Assembly (NCBI GenBank): GCA_965204925.1
Contig: OZ242021.1
Location: 1,240,001 to 1,304,000 of the forward strand
Reading direction: 5' to 3'
Length of the DNA stretch: 64,000 bases
Source of the DNA: G963663315 sp965204925
GTDB lineage: Bacteria > Pseudomonadota > Gammaproteobacteria > Arenicellales > Poriferihabitantaceae
The notes under the pieces are model-generated. The model did not search any database, was not told the DNA's origin, and was given only the letters and a program-made list of their open reading frames with translations. Shown here piece by piece: positions 8,570 through 17,203 of the stretch. Every line of letters begins with the position of its first letter. Positions within the stretch are counted from its first letter, which is position 1. Made by a program: the position numbers and the translations under genes.

Positions 8570-10048
8570 TTATGCCGATTTCAGTACTCCCTCAATTATC
8601 TCCTTTGCCATGGCTGGAGAATGGCACACCTCCGTCAGCGTTTTGAATATTCGCTGGTAAGTAGCAACCTCTTCACTGCGGATATTTTTTAGGGGGGGGC
8701 ATCTCTTCCTTGGTTTGAATCCGTATAATTTCTTCTTCAGTTCAATGAGTCTCTTTCCATTATTGAGATTACTCAGGTTTTCTTCTCTCATTCTCTCTTC
8801 GAACTCTTTCAGTTTCTTTAGAGCCTGTGTGATCAGCGCTTTCGAATCCACTACCTTCAGATATCCCGACTCAGCCAAACTATATGCGCTATCCATTTGT
8901 TCCATTACCGTTTGTACTTTTCTGGACTGCACTCGGGTTGATGAAGCATTTCTACATCTCCTCACGACACCATGGATGATTGCTTCAAGATGGTTTTCTA
9001 TATGTCTCAGGTGTGGGCTGGGGTCGAAGTAATCCCGGCGACTATTCGGCAGGAGTCTTTCATCAATGACGTGCAATTCGCCTACACACCACTTGTTGAA
9101 ACGTTCTTCCTTGAACAGCGAATCAAGAACGTCTTCTCCTCCGACCTGTATGTTTCCTGCCCTTAGCCGGAGCCCCCGCACTCCCAAATCCTTTGGGACC
9201 GCTCCAAGATAAGATGTGTGTGCGATCCACCCTATGACAGCGTCCTTTTCGCTGTCGACGGCCGGAATCCTTAATTGCTGTATTTCCCTGAAAGTATCTT
9301 TCCGATCTTCCGAAAACTTAAGTCTTGATCCATGCCTACGCCGGATCGGTTCTTCCTCTCCATCCAATGTAACTTCCAGAGTTAGCAATCTATTTTCCTC
9401 TTGGAAGAGTGTCTCCAATTCCGTCGAAAACGGAAACGTTTCTGACATAGGTATCGGTCCTACCTCACTAATATATCTCCGGACTGCTTCACGGTTGAGA
9501 ATCCTGTTGGCCGCGTATCGGGATACATTTTCAATCTCCACCTCGAAGAAGTTACTTGGCCAACCAATGTCCTCTATCTTTGAGACCGTCACGCAGTTTC
9601 TGATAATTTGTTCCGGGTCTGCATAGGAAACAGCATTCGCGCGTAGTGAAATCCCGTCCCAAGAGATTTCAGTTACCGGTTGTGTTCTCTTGCTCCTCGT
9701 TCTGAATGTGATTTTTTCCGCGAACGCCAACCCGGAAAGCCGTCCGATCCCTCTGAAACCCCGGTCTACGCCACGTTGCTTGGAGCTCCGCGCGACCGGG
9801 ATCAGGTTCCGTTTTGCCTGTGCGAGCGATAGCCCAGGGCCATTGTCCCGTATTTTTACGTTCCTCCTTGCTGGACTGATAGAAATTTCCACTCGTCCCT
9901 GATCAGGCCACTCTGACCTTTCGATGGCGTCCGCCGAGTTCTGAATGTATTCTCGATACACGGCCATGGGCGTATGGTACATACCGGTCGTCACCAGGTT
10001 CAGTATATCCGCCCCCACCAGCGACGCTTGTTCGGTTTTTTTCGTCAT
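8570..10048 (-). CDS. HSP90/GHKL-type ATPase, last gene of seven-gene operon
   Basis: This 492-residue protein has an N-terminal Bergerat ATP-binding fold like HSP90, MutL and gyrase B: the N-box YREYIQNSADAI (Asn37), the G1 box RDNGPGL (Asp68) and the G2 box GFRGIGRLSG (about 97-106). Beyond about residue 200 it resembles the middle domain of HSP90-like proteins in defence islands. A coiled, charged C-terminus (about 400-450) follows. It lies 21 bases after the radical SAM gene, so it is very probably co-transcribed. It is too short and divergent to be the housekeeping HtpG. A role in anti-phage defence or DNA processing is inferred from context only. Confidence 0.75.
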   Translation of the reverse strand: MTKKTEQASLVGADILNLVTTGMYHTPMAVYREYIQNSADAIERSEWPDQGRVEISISPARRNVKIRDNGPGLSLAQAKRNLIPVARSSKQRGVDRGFRGIGRLSGLAFAEKITFRTRSKRTQPVTEISWDGISLRANAVSYADPEQIIRNCVTVSKIEDIGWPSNFFEVEIENVSRYAANRILNREAVRRYISEVGPIPMSETFPFSTELETLFQEENRLLTLEVTLDGEEEPIRRRHGSRLKFSEDRKDTFREIQQLRIPAVDSEKDAVIGWIAHTSYLGAVPKDLGVRGLRLRAGNIQVGGEDVLDSLFKEERFNKWCVGELHVIDERLLPNSRRDYFDPSPHLRHIENHLEAIIHGVVRRCRNASSTRVQSRKVQTVMEQMDSAYSLAESGYLKVVDSKALITQALKKLKEFEERMREENLSNLNNGKRLIELKKKLYGFKPRKRCPPLKNIRSEEVATYQRIFKTLTEVCHSPAMAKEIIEGVLKSA

Positions 10049-10069
10049 GGTAGCTCCTTGATGTTGATC

Positions 10070-11722
10070 TTAGACGCTTACGCGTTGGTTTCTTATGTCT
10101 TGCTGGATTGCATCATTATCGTACAGGCCCGCATCTTCGATATGCTCATCCTCTCCGGGCATGACCGGGCCTGGATTGAGTTGTGAAAATAACGGCAGAA
10201 TCTTTTTGTCTTCGGAACCAAGTCGATGTCTGGTATCAAGAGTGTGAAATCTCAAGACATTGCGAATTGCCGGGTCTATCGTACTGTCGCCTGCCAACTC
10301 TGCATAGTGCTTCATTGGTATCCCGGAAATTGCGGTATCCGGGCCTGCCAGATGACCAATCAGTTCTTGTTCCTGGCTTTCAGACAGTTTATTTCGATAT
10401 TCAGAATATTCATCCAGAACAGGTCTACCATTCCCGTACTCGTAGTGGTCCCGATGGAAAATAAAAGCATGGGGCATGCTGAGGAGACATTCGAATTCAT
10501 GTTTGTTCTCACCGTATGCCCTAATGAAGAATGCCGGATTGCCGCTGACCAGGCCATGGGTTGCCTGGAGCATGATCTGGAACGACCTCAAGTAGTAGCG
10601 GTTCCAGAACTTTCCTACATGAGTACGTTCCTTAAGGTTCACGGGCTGGTAGCGCATCGGAAACGACCAGATTCTGATTCCCAGTTCCTCGTTCAGAGAG
10701 ATATTCAGACGCATCCGTTCGTACAGGTCGCTCGGGGAGTCCATGAAATTGTAGAGCATGTAATTCGACAACGAAGTAATTTCGTTGTCCGCTGCCATTC
10801 GGATGGCTACGTCGTAAACCTTGCGCATTCCTATATGGTCGAAAGCGATGCGAAGTGGGCTGATGCATATCCTGGACATTTCCTTGAGGTACATCGGCGA
10901 TTTGGCCAGGATGCGTGCGTCTACTCCCTGATTGAAGTCCACGCGTCGCTTTACTTTCCGTCCGTTGGGTTGGGTTAACGTTGCTCCAGACTCGAATCCC
11001 AGATCTCTTAATTCTGCGATTACTTCCTTGTATCTGGCGGATGCTGTTATGTTGTTATCCATCAACACCATGTCCTTCTTTAGACCGTGTGCAGCGTCGA
11101 TTCCATTCACAAGTTGTGTCAGGGGTGGCATCTCACGCTGTGGCCCTTCCAGCTTGGGGACTCCGCAGAATGCACACTTCCGAACACAGCCCCTCGATGC
11201 GTAACCGAAATAGGCATCCCGTACCGGATAGGTGTAGTTGATGTCCGACAGGATGTCGTAATTCGGGATGCGTTCCTCTATGGGACGTCCCTGCAGGTCA
11301 TTTGCTCCGAAATCGCAATCTTCTGCTGATAGCTTCAGGGCATTCGCTGGAGCGCCCACCAGAAGCCCCTTGATGAAGCGCACTCCGGCCCACCGGGGTT
11401 CATTCTGGTAGTCGTCGTGCATCAGTGAAGCCGCGATTCCGCCAACAAAGACACGCTCGGGCTGCATCCCTGCGACCTGGATTGCCTGGTCAATTGCCTC
11501 GGCAGTTCGCTTCCATTCGAAGCTGAACAACGTGGTGACATAAACCCGGTCCCATGGGGATTCGAGAAGCGATGACATGCCTTCGTCCTTGCCGAATCCG
11601 ACTTTGGAGAATTTGACATGGTCGCCGCGGTCCTTATGGTATGAGGCTAGTTTCATCAGGCCCAAGGGGGGATATTTATTTCGGTACCCCGGTTCTATCA
11701 GCAGCACTCTTTTTTTTGTCAT
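10070..11722 (-). CDS. B12-binding-like radical SAM enzyme in seven-gene operon
   Basis: This radical SAM enzyme of about 550 residues has an N-terminal cobalamin-binding-like domain (RVLLIEPGYRNKYPPLGL), then the cluster motif in SRGCVRKCAFCGVP (CX3CX2C). Downstream are strand-helix repeats of the TIM-barrel core (MVLMDNNITAS, RVDFNQGVDAR). The ATG at 11722 is preferred; an upstream in-frame start at 11740 is possible. It sits between a ParB-like gene and the HSP90-like ATPase with small gaps. The family includes methylthiotransferases, methyltransferases and tailoring enzymes, so the substrate is unknown. Its place among DNA-acting proteins is unusual and suggests nucleobase modification, as inference only. 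Confidence 0.78.
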   Translation of the reverse strand: MTKKRVLLIEPGYRNKYPPLGLMKLASYHKDRGDHVKFSKVGFGKDEGMSSLLESPWDRVYVTTLFSFEWKRTAEAIDQAIQVAGMQPERVFVGGIAASLMHDDYQNEPRWAGVRFIKGLLVGAPANALKLSAEDCDFGANDLQGRPIEERIPNYDILSDINYTYPVRDAYFGYASRGCVRKCAFCGVPKLEGPQREMPPLTQLVNGIDAAHGLKKDMVLMDNNITASARYKEVIAELRDLGFESGATLTQPNGRKVKRRVDFNQGVDARILAKSPMYLKEMSRICISPLRIAFDHIGMRKVYDVAIRMAADNEITSLSNYMLYNFMDSPSDLYERMRLNISLNEELGIRIWSFPMRYQPVNLKERTHVGKFWNRYYLRSFQIMLQATHGLVSGNPAFFIRAYGENKHEFECLLSMPHAFIFHRDHYEYGNGRPVLDEYSEYRNKLSESQEQELIGHLAGPDTAISGIPMKHYAELAGDSTIDPAIRNVLRFHTLDTRHRLGSEDKKILPLFSQLNPGPVMPGEDEHIEDAGLYDNDAIQQDIRNQRVSV

Positions 11723-11757
11723 GGTGTCAATAGCTAGCAATAGCTAGATACTTGGGT

Positions 11758-12774
11758 CTAGGCCCCGTCGGTTTTCATTGAAAGACACTTTTCAACCATA
11801 TTTGAGACGGTTTTCAGTCTGCGACGTATTTTCCTGATTACCTGATCCACAGCATTAGCCTCGTTCCGTTCCAGAGACTCAATGTCCTCCTTTTCTATAT
11901 CTTCAAGGCTTTCGTGGATTTTCTTGAGTCGATGCTGGGTTCCGCTTATTGATGCCCGATCATAAGCGTCCTTCAGCGTGACTTCTCCCTTCTGAAATTT
12001 CCCCAATATTTTTGGTTTTCTAATTATTGTTGGTAGTTGATCTCGCATTTCTTGAGCCGTAAATGCTTCTGTCTTTATCTTGGTTAGCAGTGATTTTCGT
12101 AGTGGATTACTATCGCTGATCGCAGACGATATCTCCCTGTTTCGGACCAGAACATCGTAATAACTGTAATTCGAATGCTTGGATTCGTTATTTTCATGCA
12201 TGAGCTTGATTGAGGAAACATTTTTATTTATTTCTTGCGTTGAAAATCCTGCTATTTTCGATAAAGTGGCGGAGTCATTGCCCTGCTCCACCACCCACCG
12301 ATAACAATATAATGCTTTGGCGTATCTGGACCATTCAGTTTTACCATGGAGATGTATCTGTCCTAGAATTCGTGTCTGCTGATCATCAGTAAGTGTATCA
12401 ACAACTTGACAGCGTATTTCTTTCCAGATTTCATTATCGGGGTCTTCGCGATTAAGCTTACGATAAACCGCAAGGCGGGAATTCCCTTCAATTACTTCCT
12501 GTGTATCCCATCGTACGATTATGGGTTCTTGTAGCCCGCGATCCTTCTTGATCTGAGGTATGAGATTCTTGACGCTTTGCTCCTTAAGTAGGCAATCGTA
12601 AATTCGACCCTGCTTCTCATCCTGCGTAAGATCGTCGAAATCTTCCATTTCCTGAATTACCGCGTAAACCCGTGGATTATCCGACAGGAACTTAAGATTG
12701 TGTATTGATAATAACTCTTGGGAAGTTTGGATATCCTCCCCCAATATAGCAATGGTGTTTTTGTCTTTGGTCAT
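11758..12774 (-). CDS. ParB-like protein, second copy in operon
   Basis: This 338-residue protein has a ParB/sulfiredoxin-like domain in its first half. The motif VIEGNSRLAVYRKL (around residues 114-127) matches the DGNRRLAAL-type phosphate-binding box of ParB. The preceding segment LQEPIIVRWDTQEVIEG matches the entry strand. A helical middle part (about 165-260) resembles the ParB helix-turn-helix region, and the C-terminus is charged and probably coiled. It is not a chromosome-partitioning ParB: no parA is nearby and it lies in a helicase/nuclease operon. ParB-like folds act as DNA-binding CTPase/ATPase or nuclease modules in DNA-modification systems such as Dnd and Dpd. Confidence 0.72.
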   Translation of the reverse strand: MTKDKNTIAILGEDIQTSQELLSIHNLKFLSDNPRVYAVIQEMEDFDDLTQDEKQGRIYDCLLKEQSVKNLIPQIKKDRGLQEPIIVRWDTQEVIEGNSRLAVYRKLNREDPDNEIWKEIRCQVVDTLTDDQQTRILGQIHLHGKTEWSRYAKALYCYRWVVEQGNDSATLSKIAGFSTQEINKNVSSIKLMHENNESKHSNYSYYDVLVRNREISSAISDSNPLRKSLLTKIKTEAFTAQEMRDQLPTIIRKPKILGKFQKGEVTLKDAYDRASISGTQHRLKKIHESLEDIEKEDIESLERNEANAVDQVIRKIRRRLKTVSNMVEKCLSMKTDGA

Positions 12775-12792
12775 ATCGGAGTGCTATTTTTT

Positions 12793-14268
12793 TCAGGAAG
12801 GATAGTGTTTGTTGGGTCCATGCGGAAATAAAACGCCTTGGAGTACCTCAGAAACATCTGTACGGAAGGTATCACAGAAAGTTGTAACATCAATATCTCC
12901 CTGGGTAAGCTGTGCTGCTCTGTACTTTGCCGTTAGTAGTACATCTACCCACTCGTCGATAGTGTCGTTGGCAATGAGATTGTGAATAAAACAATCCTGC
13001 TTCTGGGAAATTCGGTGAATACGGTCCTGAGCCTGTAGGTAGTCGTCAAGACTGAAGCTGCGATCAAAGAATATTGCATGGTTTGCTACTGTCAGGGTAA
13101 GACCCTCTTTTGCAGCGCCGGGTGTGGCGATAAGCACAAGATTGGACGAATTGATAAATGCTCTTACCGCATCGTTTCGTTGTTGTATGGGCAGGCTCCC
13201 ATGAATGATCACAGGCCTGAATTCTGTTAGTTTTTCAGCCAGCCAGTTGACGTTATCTATAAATCCTGTCCAGACGATCACTTTCGATTCCTTGGTAAAT
13301 TCATGACACATTTCGATTAGCACTGGGAATTTCGCCGGTTCATTCTCATAATTTCCATCAATGAGGCCTGGATTCGAGGCGCATTGAACCAAGCGCAAAA
13401 GTCTTTTCAGAATGCTGTCTACATTGTCGGTTTCGATATTCCCCTCTTTTTCGTACTCATAAGCCAACTTGTCCCTGTATGCGGTATATTTGTCCATCTG
13501 CCAACTCGGTAGCTGGACATAGCGAGTGACAATCGTTTTTTCGGGAAGGTGAATTCCCGCTGTATCCTTGGTCTCTCGAACTGTAAACGGTGCAATTCGA
13601 TCATAGATTGCCGACAAGCGTTTTCCGTAGTCATCGGATTTTCCGTTATTTTTTGGTAAATCCATTTCTTGCCTGAATGAATCAAAACTGTCCCCAAGCG
13701 CTTCACCATCATCAAGGAACTTGATCTGTGCCCAGATATCGTAGGGACGGTTTGCAGCCGGGGTGCCAGTCATTATGATTCGTCGGTCGAATAATGTTGA
13801 AACCCCGTGAAAAATCCGTGTCAGGACAGCATCTGGATTCTTTATTTTTTGGCTTTCATCAAGAATGCAGCCAACACGACAGGTCTGTAAAAACAGTTTG
13901 ATAAGCTCTACATTGGCTGCTATGGTTTCGTAATTGGTTACGTAGACAAGCACAGGCGAATTCAGAGACGCACTGTTCCGGGCTCGACTGCCGGACAGGA
14001 TGTGGGGCGTGATATGACAATGCCCCTTTAATTCATTCCGCCAATTTTCAACGAGAGACTTTTTCGTGATGATGAACACGGTGTCCACGACATCGCTCTC
14101 CAGCCATAACAAGAAAAGGTCTATTGCAATTTTTGTCTTGCCAAGTCCCTGTTCATGGAAAATTGCAGCGTAAGAAAGGTCTTTGACTGAACGAATGGCA
14201 TCGACTTGGTAAGCATATGCTTGATGCTTTGGTGAAAGAGCAGGCTGACGTCTTAGGACAAACGCCAC
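12793..14268 (-). CDS. SNF2-family DNA helicase/translocase
   Basis: This compact 491-residue SNF2-type ATPase has Walker A in HEQGLGKTKIA (about 38-48), a Walker B written DESQ instead of DEAH or DEGH, motif III in IIMTGTPAANRPYD, and motif VI in QAQDRIHRISQKQ near residue 435. The C-terminal RecA lobe is complete (VIVWTGFIDNVNWLAEKL). It has no fused nuclease, but its start overlaps the end of the PD-(D/E)XK nuclease gene by 16 bases, so the two are translationally coupled and may form a complex. Stand-alone SNF2 plus nuclease pairs are common in defence systems. Confidence 0.88.
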   Translation of the reverse strand: MAFVLRRQPALSPKHQAYAYQVDAIRSVKDLSYAAIFHEQGLGKTKIAIDLFLLWLESDVVDTVFIITKKSLVENWRNELKGHCHITPHILSGSRARNSASLNSPVLVYVTNYETIAANVELIKLFLQTCRVGCILDESQKIKNPDAVLTRIFHGVSTLFDRRIIMTGTPAANRPYDIWAQIKFLDDGEALGDSFDSFRQEMDLPKNNGKSDDYGKRLSAIYDRIAPFTVRETKDTAGIHLPEKTIVTRYVQLPSWQMDKYTAYRDKLAYEYEKEGNIETDNVDSILKRLLRLVQCASNPGLIDGNYENEPAKFPVLIEMCHEFTKESKVIVWTGFIDNVNWLAEKLTEFRPVIIHGSLPIQQRNDAVRAFINSSNLVLIATPGAAKEGLTLTVANHAIFFDRSFSLDDYLQAQDRIHRISQKQDCFIHNLIANDTIDEWVDVLLTAKYRAAQLTQGDIDVTTFCDTFRTDVSEVLQGVLFPHGPNKHYPS

Positions 14269-14705
14269 AAGAATTCTCCAGGTGGTCCCAGTCTCCAGAA
14301 GTCCAGCCCGTCGAACAGTTCGATATGAATACTTTCCGAAATACGCTGCCTGTAATTTAAATTCAGGACAGTTCTCGCGGTCTCAAAACCGGGTCCGTTA
14401 ACAGCCAAGATGAATGTACCATTGGCTGGTTTCATCAATTCAAGATGTCCTATAAAGGCATCAATCTGGTCCAAGGTGTGCGGGCGATTCACATCTCCAA
14501 CAGTCTTTGCCTCAGCGATAACCAATCGGGTCCGTTGGTCAAAAGGTCTTCCGATTATGTCTGGACGGTAACCGCCAATAATCGGGGATACGGGATCACC
14601 TGGGTCTTCAATGACGTCCGTCGTAACCTGCACTTCAGGATATCGTTGCTGTATTGCACTTGATGTATTGACCACCAATCGACGGTGGGCCTCACTTTGA
14701 GACAT
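14253..14705 (-). CDS. PD-(D/E)XK nuclease-like protein
   Basis: This 150-residue protein shows the restriction-endonuclease-fold signature: GYRPDIIG (catalytic Asp), then LVIAEAKT (Glu-X-Lys) after a loop. The ATG at 14705 (MSQSEAHRRLV) is preferred to the one at 14720. It overlaps the upstream ParB-like gene by 14 bases and the downstream SNF2 gene by 16 bases. The compact size without a specificity domain suggests partners provide DNA recognition. Catalytic activity is inferred from the motif. Confidence 0.75.
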   Translation of the reverse strand: MSQSEAHRRLVVNTSSAIQQRYPEVQVTTDVIEDPGDPVSPIIGGYRPDIIGRPFDQRTRLVIAEAKTVGDVNRPHTLDQIDAFIGHLELMKPANGTFILAVNGPGFETARTVLNLNYRQRISESIHIELFDGLDFWRLGPPGEFLWRLS

Positions 14706-15726
14706 CCTGCAGAAGGTCAAGGAGATTCTCGGTCAGGTCATTCAACAGTTCTATATCCTGGTCTGCTGTCTCATAATTCCTGTCTCTTAAGGCAAGATAC
14801 TCTTCTCTCGGCAATGATTTTACCCTTTCGAGCAAAGCTTGGGCCAGCACAGTCATATTTGCTTTGGCGACAGTCGTTTTTTCCGCTGGAGATTTTGTAT
14901 CTTTCTTTCGATTCTCTTCTACGATGGCGATGGCGTCTTCGATCGACCGGATACCGCCATTGATAAATGTATTTTTTGCTGATTCATCAGCCAAAACCCA
15001 AGGTAGTTTTCTGACGTCAGCGAGTTTGTATATCTGGCCATTCCGTATCCAGTTCCCAAAGTCGTACAGGTCAAGGTCCGCTCTGAATATTGCGTCCTTT
15101 ATATCTCTCTTCTGTAGCTCGACAAAACCGCTGAACCGGTCTACCTGGAAAGCATCGTCGCTGTTGACATCCCGATAATATTCATTCATATCGTGGTATG
15201 CCTCGATTTGCTGGTCGATCGTTCTCCTGTTTCCTCCACATCTTGCGATAAGCTCGTCATAGTCCATGAATTCCACGTTCCGCAGATAGTGAAGGTAACG
15301 GGCCTTTTCGTATGCTGGCCATTCGCGTGCGCCAACCAAATGTGCGGTAACTCTGATGGTTTCAATGTCACGCTGCTCTGGATTCTCAAGAACAAGACAG
15401 TTGATGGTATTCCATTCACCAAGGGCCCCTTCATCAAGAAGCTCATGGTAGATCGATAAACGAGTATTCCCATCAATGCAAACAAATCGATCATCTTTGG
15501 GACAAACGATGATCGGCACAGATATTCCTCGGGCTGCCCTGACGGAACCCTTCAGAGAATTATAGGAAGAAAAGCTTTGAGACCCTTCTGTAGCGCTCCG
15601 TAATGCAAAGCGTATGCGTTGGTCGTTCAATTTGTCGCCATATTTTTTCAGGGCCACCTTGATCCTTGGATTCTCCCGGTCGAAATCAATCTTGATTATA
15701 GGTATATCGTTGTACTTACTATTCAC
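14692..15726 (-). CDS. ParB-like protein, first copy in operon
   Basis: This 344-residue protein has a ParB/sulfiredoxin-type domain: ISVPIIVCPKDDRFVCIDG leads into the box CIDGNTRLSIYHEL around residues 83-96. A helical segment GNRRTIDQQIEAYHDM near residue 170 looks like the ParB helix-turn-helix. It differs strongly from the other ParB-like protein in the operon but shares the same plan, including an AREWPAYEKARYLHYL helix matching TEWSRYAKALYCYRW there. The two are therefore divergent paralogues that may form a heteromer. It begins 11 bases after the small leading gene. Confidence 0.72.
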   Translation of the reverse strand: MNSKYNDIPIIKIDFDRENPRIKVALKKYGDKLNDQRIRFALRSATEGSQSFSSYNSLKGSVRAARGISVPIIVCPKDDRFVCIDGNTRLSIYHELLDEGALGEWNTINCLVLENPEQRDIETIRVTAHLVGAREWPAYEKARYLHYLRNVEFMDYDELIARCGGNRRTIDQQIEAYHDMNEYYRDVNSDDAFQVDRFSGFVELQKRDIKDAIFRADLDLYDFGNWIRNGQIYKLADVRKLPWVLADESAKNTFINGGIRSIEDAIAIVEENRKKDTKSPAEKTTVAKANMTVLAQALLERVKSLPREEYLALRDRNYETADQDIELLNDLTENLLDLLQDVSK

Positions 15727-15737
15727 GGTTGTATTGT

Positions 15738-15995
15738 TCAGCGGAGTTCCTGGTTAACGCACCCGGTTACGTCCTCCTTGCAGGCAACGGCCCGCTTGCT
15801 GACCCAGGCCTCAATTTTCCTGTACATCTCATCACGAAGTTCTTCATCCGAGCCCGGCTGGTTCCGCTTGCCCCGTCTTTTGCCTTCTTCCCGAATCTTC
15901 CAATTAGTGATGCAAGTCTCACAGTCAAGACGAACGTATTTACCCTTGATCGGATCAAACCCCGGGATATCTTCCCAATCAGAATATTTTTTCAT
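15738..15995 (-). CDS. Small charged protein opening the seven-gene operon
   Basis: An 85-residue hypothetical protein, rich in Lys, Arg, Glu and Asp, with three cysteines (LDCETC and AVACKED). The spacing is not a classical zinc finger. It is the first gene of the operon, 11 bases ahead of the first ParB-like gene, and so is likely translated from the same message. I do not recognise a family. Confidence 0.5.
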   Translation of the reverse strand: MKKYSDWEDIPGFDPIKGKYVRLDCETCITNWKIREEGKRRGKRNQPGSDEELRDEMYRKIEAWVSKRAVACKEDVTGCVNQELR

Positions 15996-16171
15996 CCGTC
16001 AGAAACCAGATTTTGCACAGGCTTATCACATATGGCATCGGGGAGCTCGCCGCTGATATTCTGAATGCGCAGCCATCAGATTGCATGATTGGTAATCAGG
16101 ATGTCCCAACCATCAGGAAGCGCCTCGGAGACTATGGGCTGGTCAGCGCGCATGGCTCACAACACAAGCCG

Positions 16172-16402
16172 TTATGCCTTTTTCAGTCTGAAATGGAATT
16201 CCTGGTCTTGGGTTGACGAGTCCAGCAGTTCATTTCCGGTCTGATTGGCAAAGGCCTCGAAATCCTTTACCGAGCCGGGGTCGGTCGCCATAATTTTAAG
16301 AATCTGGCCGGATGCAAGCCGGTTCAGCGCTTTCTTGGCTCGCAATATGGGCAGGGGGCAGCTGAGCCCGCGTGCGTCAACCTCTTGATCAAAATCAGTC
16401 AT
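16172..16402 (-). CDS. tusA: TusA/SirA-family sulfur carrier protein
   Basis: This 76-residue protein has the TusA hallmark: DARGLSCPLPILRAKKAL with the sulfur-carrying cysteine in CPLP. TusA takes persulfide sulfur from a cysteine desulfurase and passes it to TusD (2-thiouridine of tRNA) or, in sulfur oxidisers, to the Dsr system. It lies just downstream of the tusB-, tusC- and tusD-like genes on the same strand, supporting one sulfur-relay cluster. Confidence 0.92.
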   Translation of the reverse strand: MTDFDQEVDARGLSCPLPILRAKKALNRLASGQILKIMATDPGSVKDFEAFANQTGNELLDSSTQDQEFHFRLKKA

Positions 16403-16483
16403 GTCCTGAAATCTCCTGTCGGGTTCGGTTTATCAAATAGGGAAACGTGTTTGTGAGGCATGCCGGGCACGGGAAAACATACC

Positions 16484-16786
16484 TTACAACCACGACTGCA
16501 CCGAATCATTCTTGACCGCAAGTTCGACAAAGCGGTCATAATCAATCGGTTCTATCCCTCCAATCAGGCTGCCTTGATCCAGTCCCCTGGCCATCAGATC
16601 CGGTTTGAGCGCATATACGTTGTGCCGCCTTACGGCCTCAATCATATCAACGGCGACTTCGGTATCCGGCAGCGCCGCGTACACGGCATCCTGGATCAAC
16701 AGTATATCGCTTCCATTCCTTGCCAGCCGCAAGCAGGTCCTCAAGCTGTTTTTCTCGAACGGGGACTTGTTGACGGTATGCAGCAC
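16484..16786 (-). CDS. TusB/DsrH-family sulfur relay subunit
   Basis: This 100-residue protein of the DsrH/TusB family starts MLHTVNKSPF. It carries a cysteine at position 18 (SLRTCLRLA), close to the conserved Cys of DsrH. It is the third gene of a DsrE-DsrF-DsrH order, which form a hexamer. Both E. coli-type TusBCD and sulfur-oxidiser DsrEFH have this order. Without tusE/dsrC or dsrAB in view, the choice between tRNA thiolation and sulfur oxidation is open. Confidence 0.82.
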   Translation of the reverse strand: MLHTVNKSPFEKNSLRTCLRLARNGSDILLIQDAVYAALPDTEVAVDMIEAVRRHNVYALKPDLMARGLDQGSLIGGIEPIDYDRFVELAVKNDSVQSWL

Positions 16787-16794
16787 GGGTATTT

Positions 16795-17202
16795 CTAGTA
16801 ATTGAAAACGACATCCTGTTCGGTGATGATCTGTGCAAGTTCATCACTGTTTACAATCCGAATCGAGGGTTTTTCGGCATAGTCATCGTTCTCATCCTCC
16901 CAGGTCAACGGCATCAGGTCGTCAATGCCCAGTCCGCGCGCTTGCAGGGATTCCTTTTCGACATATAATCGGGTAATGTCATAGTCCCCCAGCGCCCGCC
17001 AGGCCGGTGAAAAGTTTTTCATATCTGTCGCCGAGGTATCCTGCCCATTCTTTATCTGGAACACGCCATCGTCAATGAATGCCATGGATACGTCCTGATC
17101 GAACGCGGCCCCGATCAACGCCACTTCCAACCCCTCCTGCGCATAGATGGAACCGTGCGGAGCCGTGCGGTTGATATACATGAATTTCTTTATGGCGCCC
17201 AT
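16795..17202 (-). CDS. TusC/DsrF-family sulfur relay subunit
   Basis: This protein of about 135 residues has the DsrF/TusC pattern: KKFMYINRTAPHGS at the start and AFIDDGVFQIKNGQ in the middle. It starts immediately at the end of the DsrE-like gene (ATG at 17202; an overlapping GTG at 17211 is also possible). It is the structural middle subunit of the heterohexamer and lacks an obvious catalytic cysteine, as usual for this subunit. Confidence 0.85.
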   Translation of the reverse strand: MGAIKKFMYINRTAPHGSIYAQEGLEVALIGAAFDQDVSMAFIDDGVFQIKNGQDTSATDMKNFSPAWRALGDYDITRLYVEKESLQARGLGIDDLMPLTWEDENDDYAEKPSIRIVNSDELAQIITEQDVVFNY

Positions 17203-17203
17203 A

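Noticed and set aside
8570..10048. Housekeeping HtpG chaperone
   Set aside because: It is shorter than HtpG, only the ATP-binding region is similar, and its context is a defence-like operon.
10976..11010. tRNA-like T-arm sequence
   Set aside because: It lies inside the radical SAM gene and has no matching acceptor stem or anticodon arm.
11758..12774. Chromosome or plasmid partitioning ParB
   Set aside because: There is no parA or parS-like repeats, and the gene lies in a helicase-nuclease operon with a second ParB-like paralogue.
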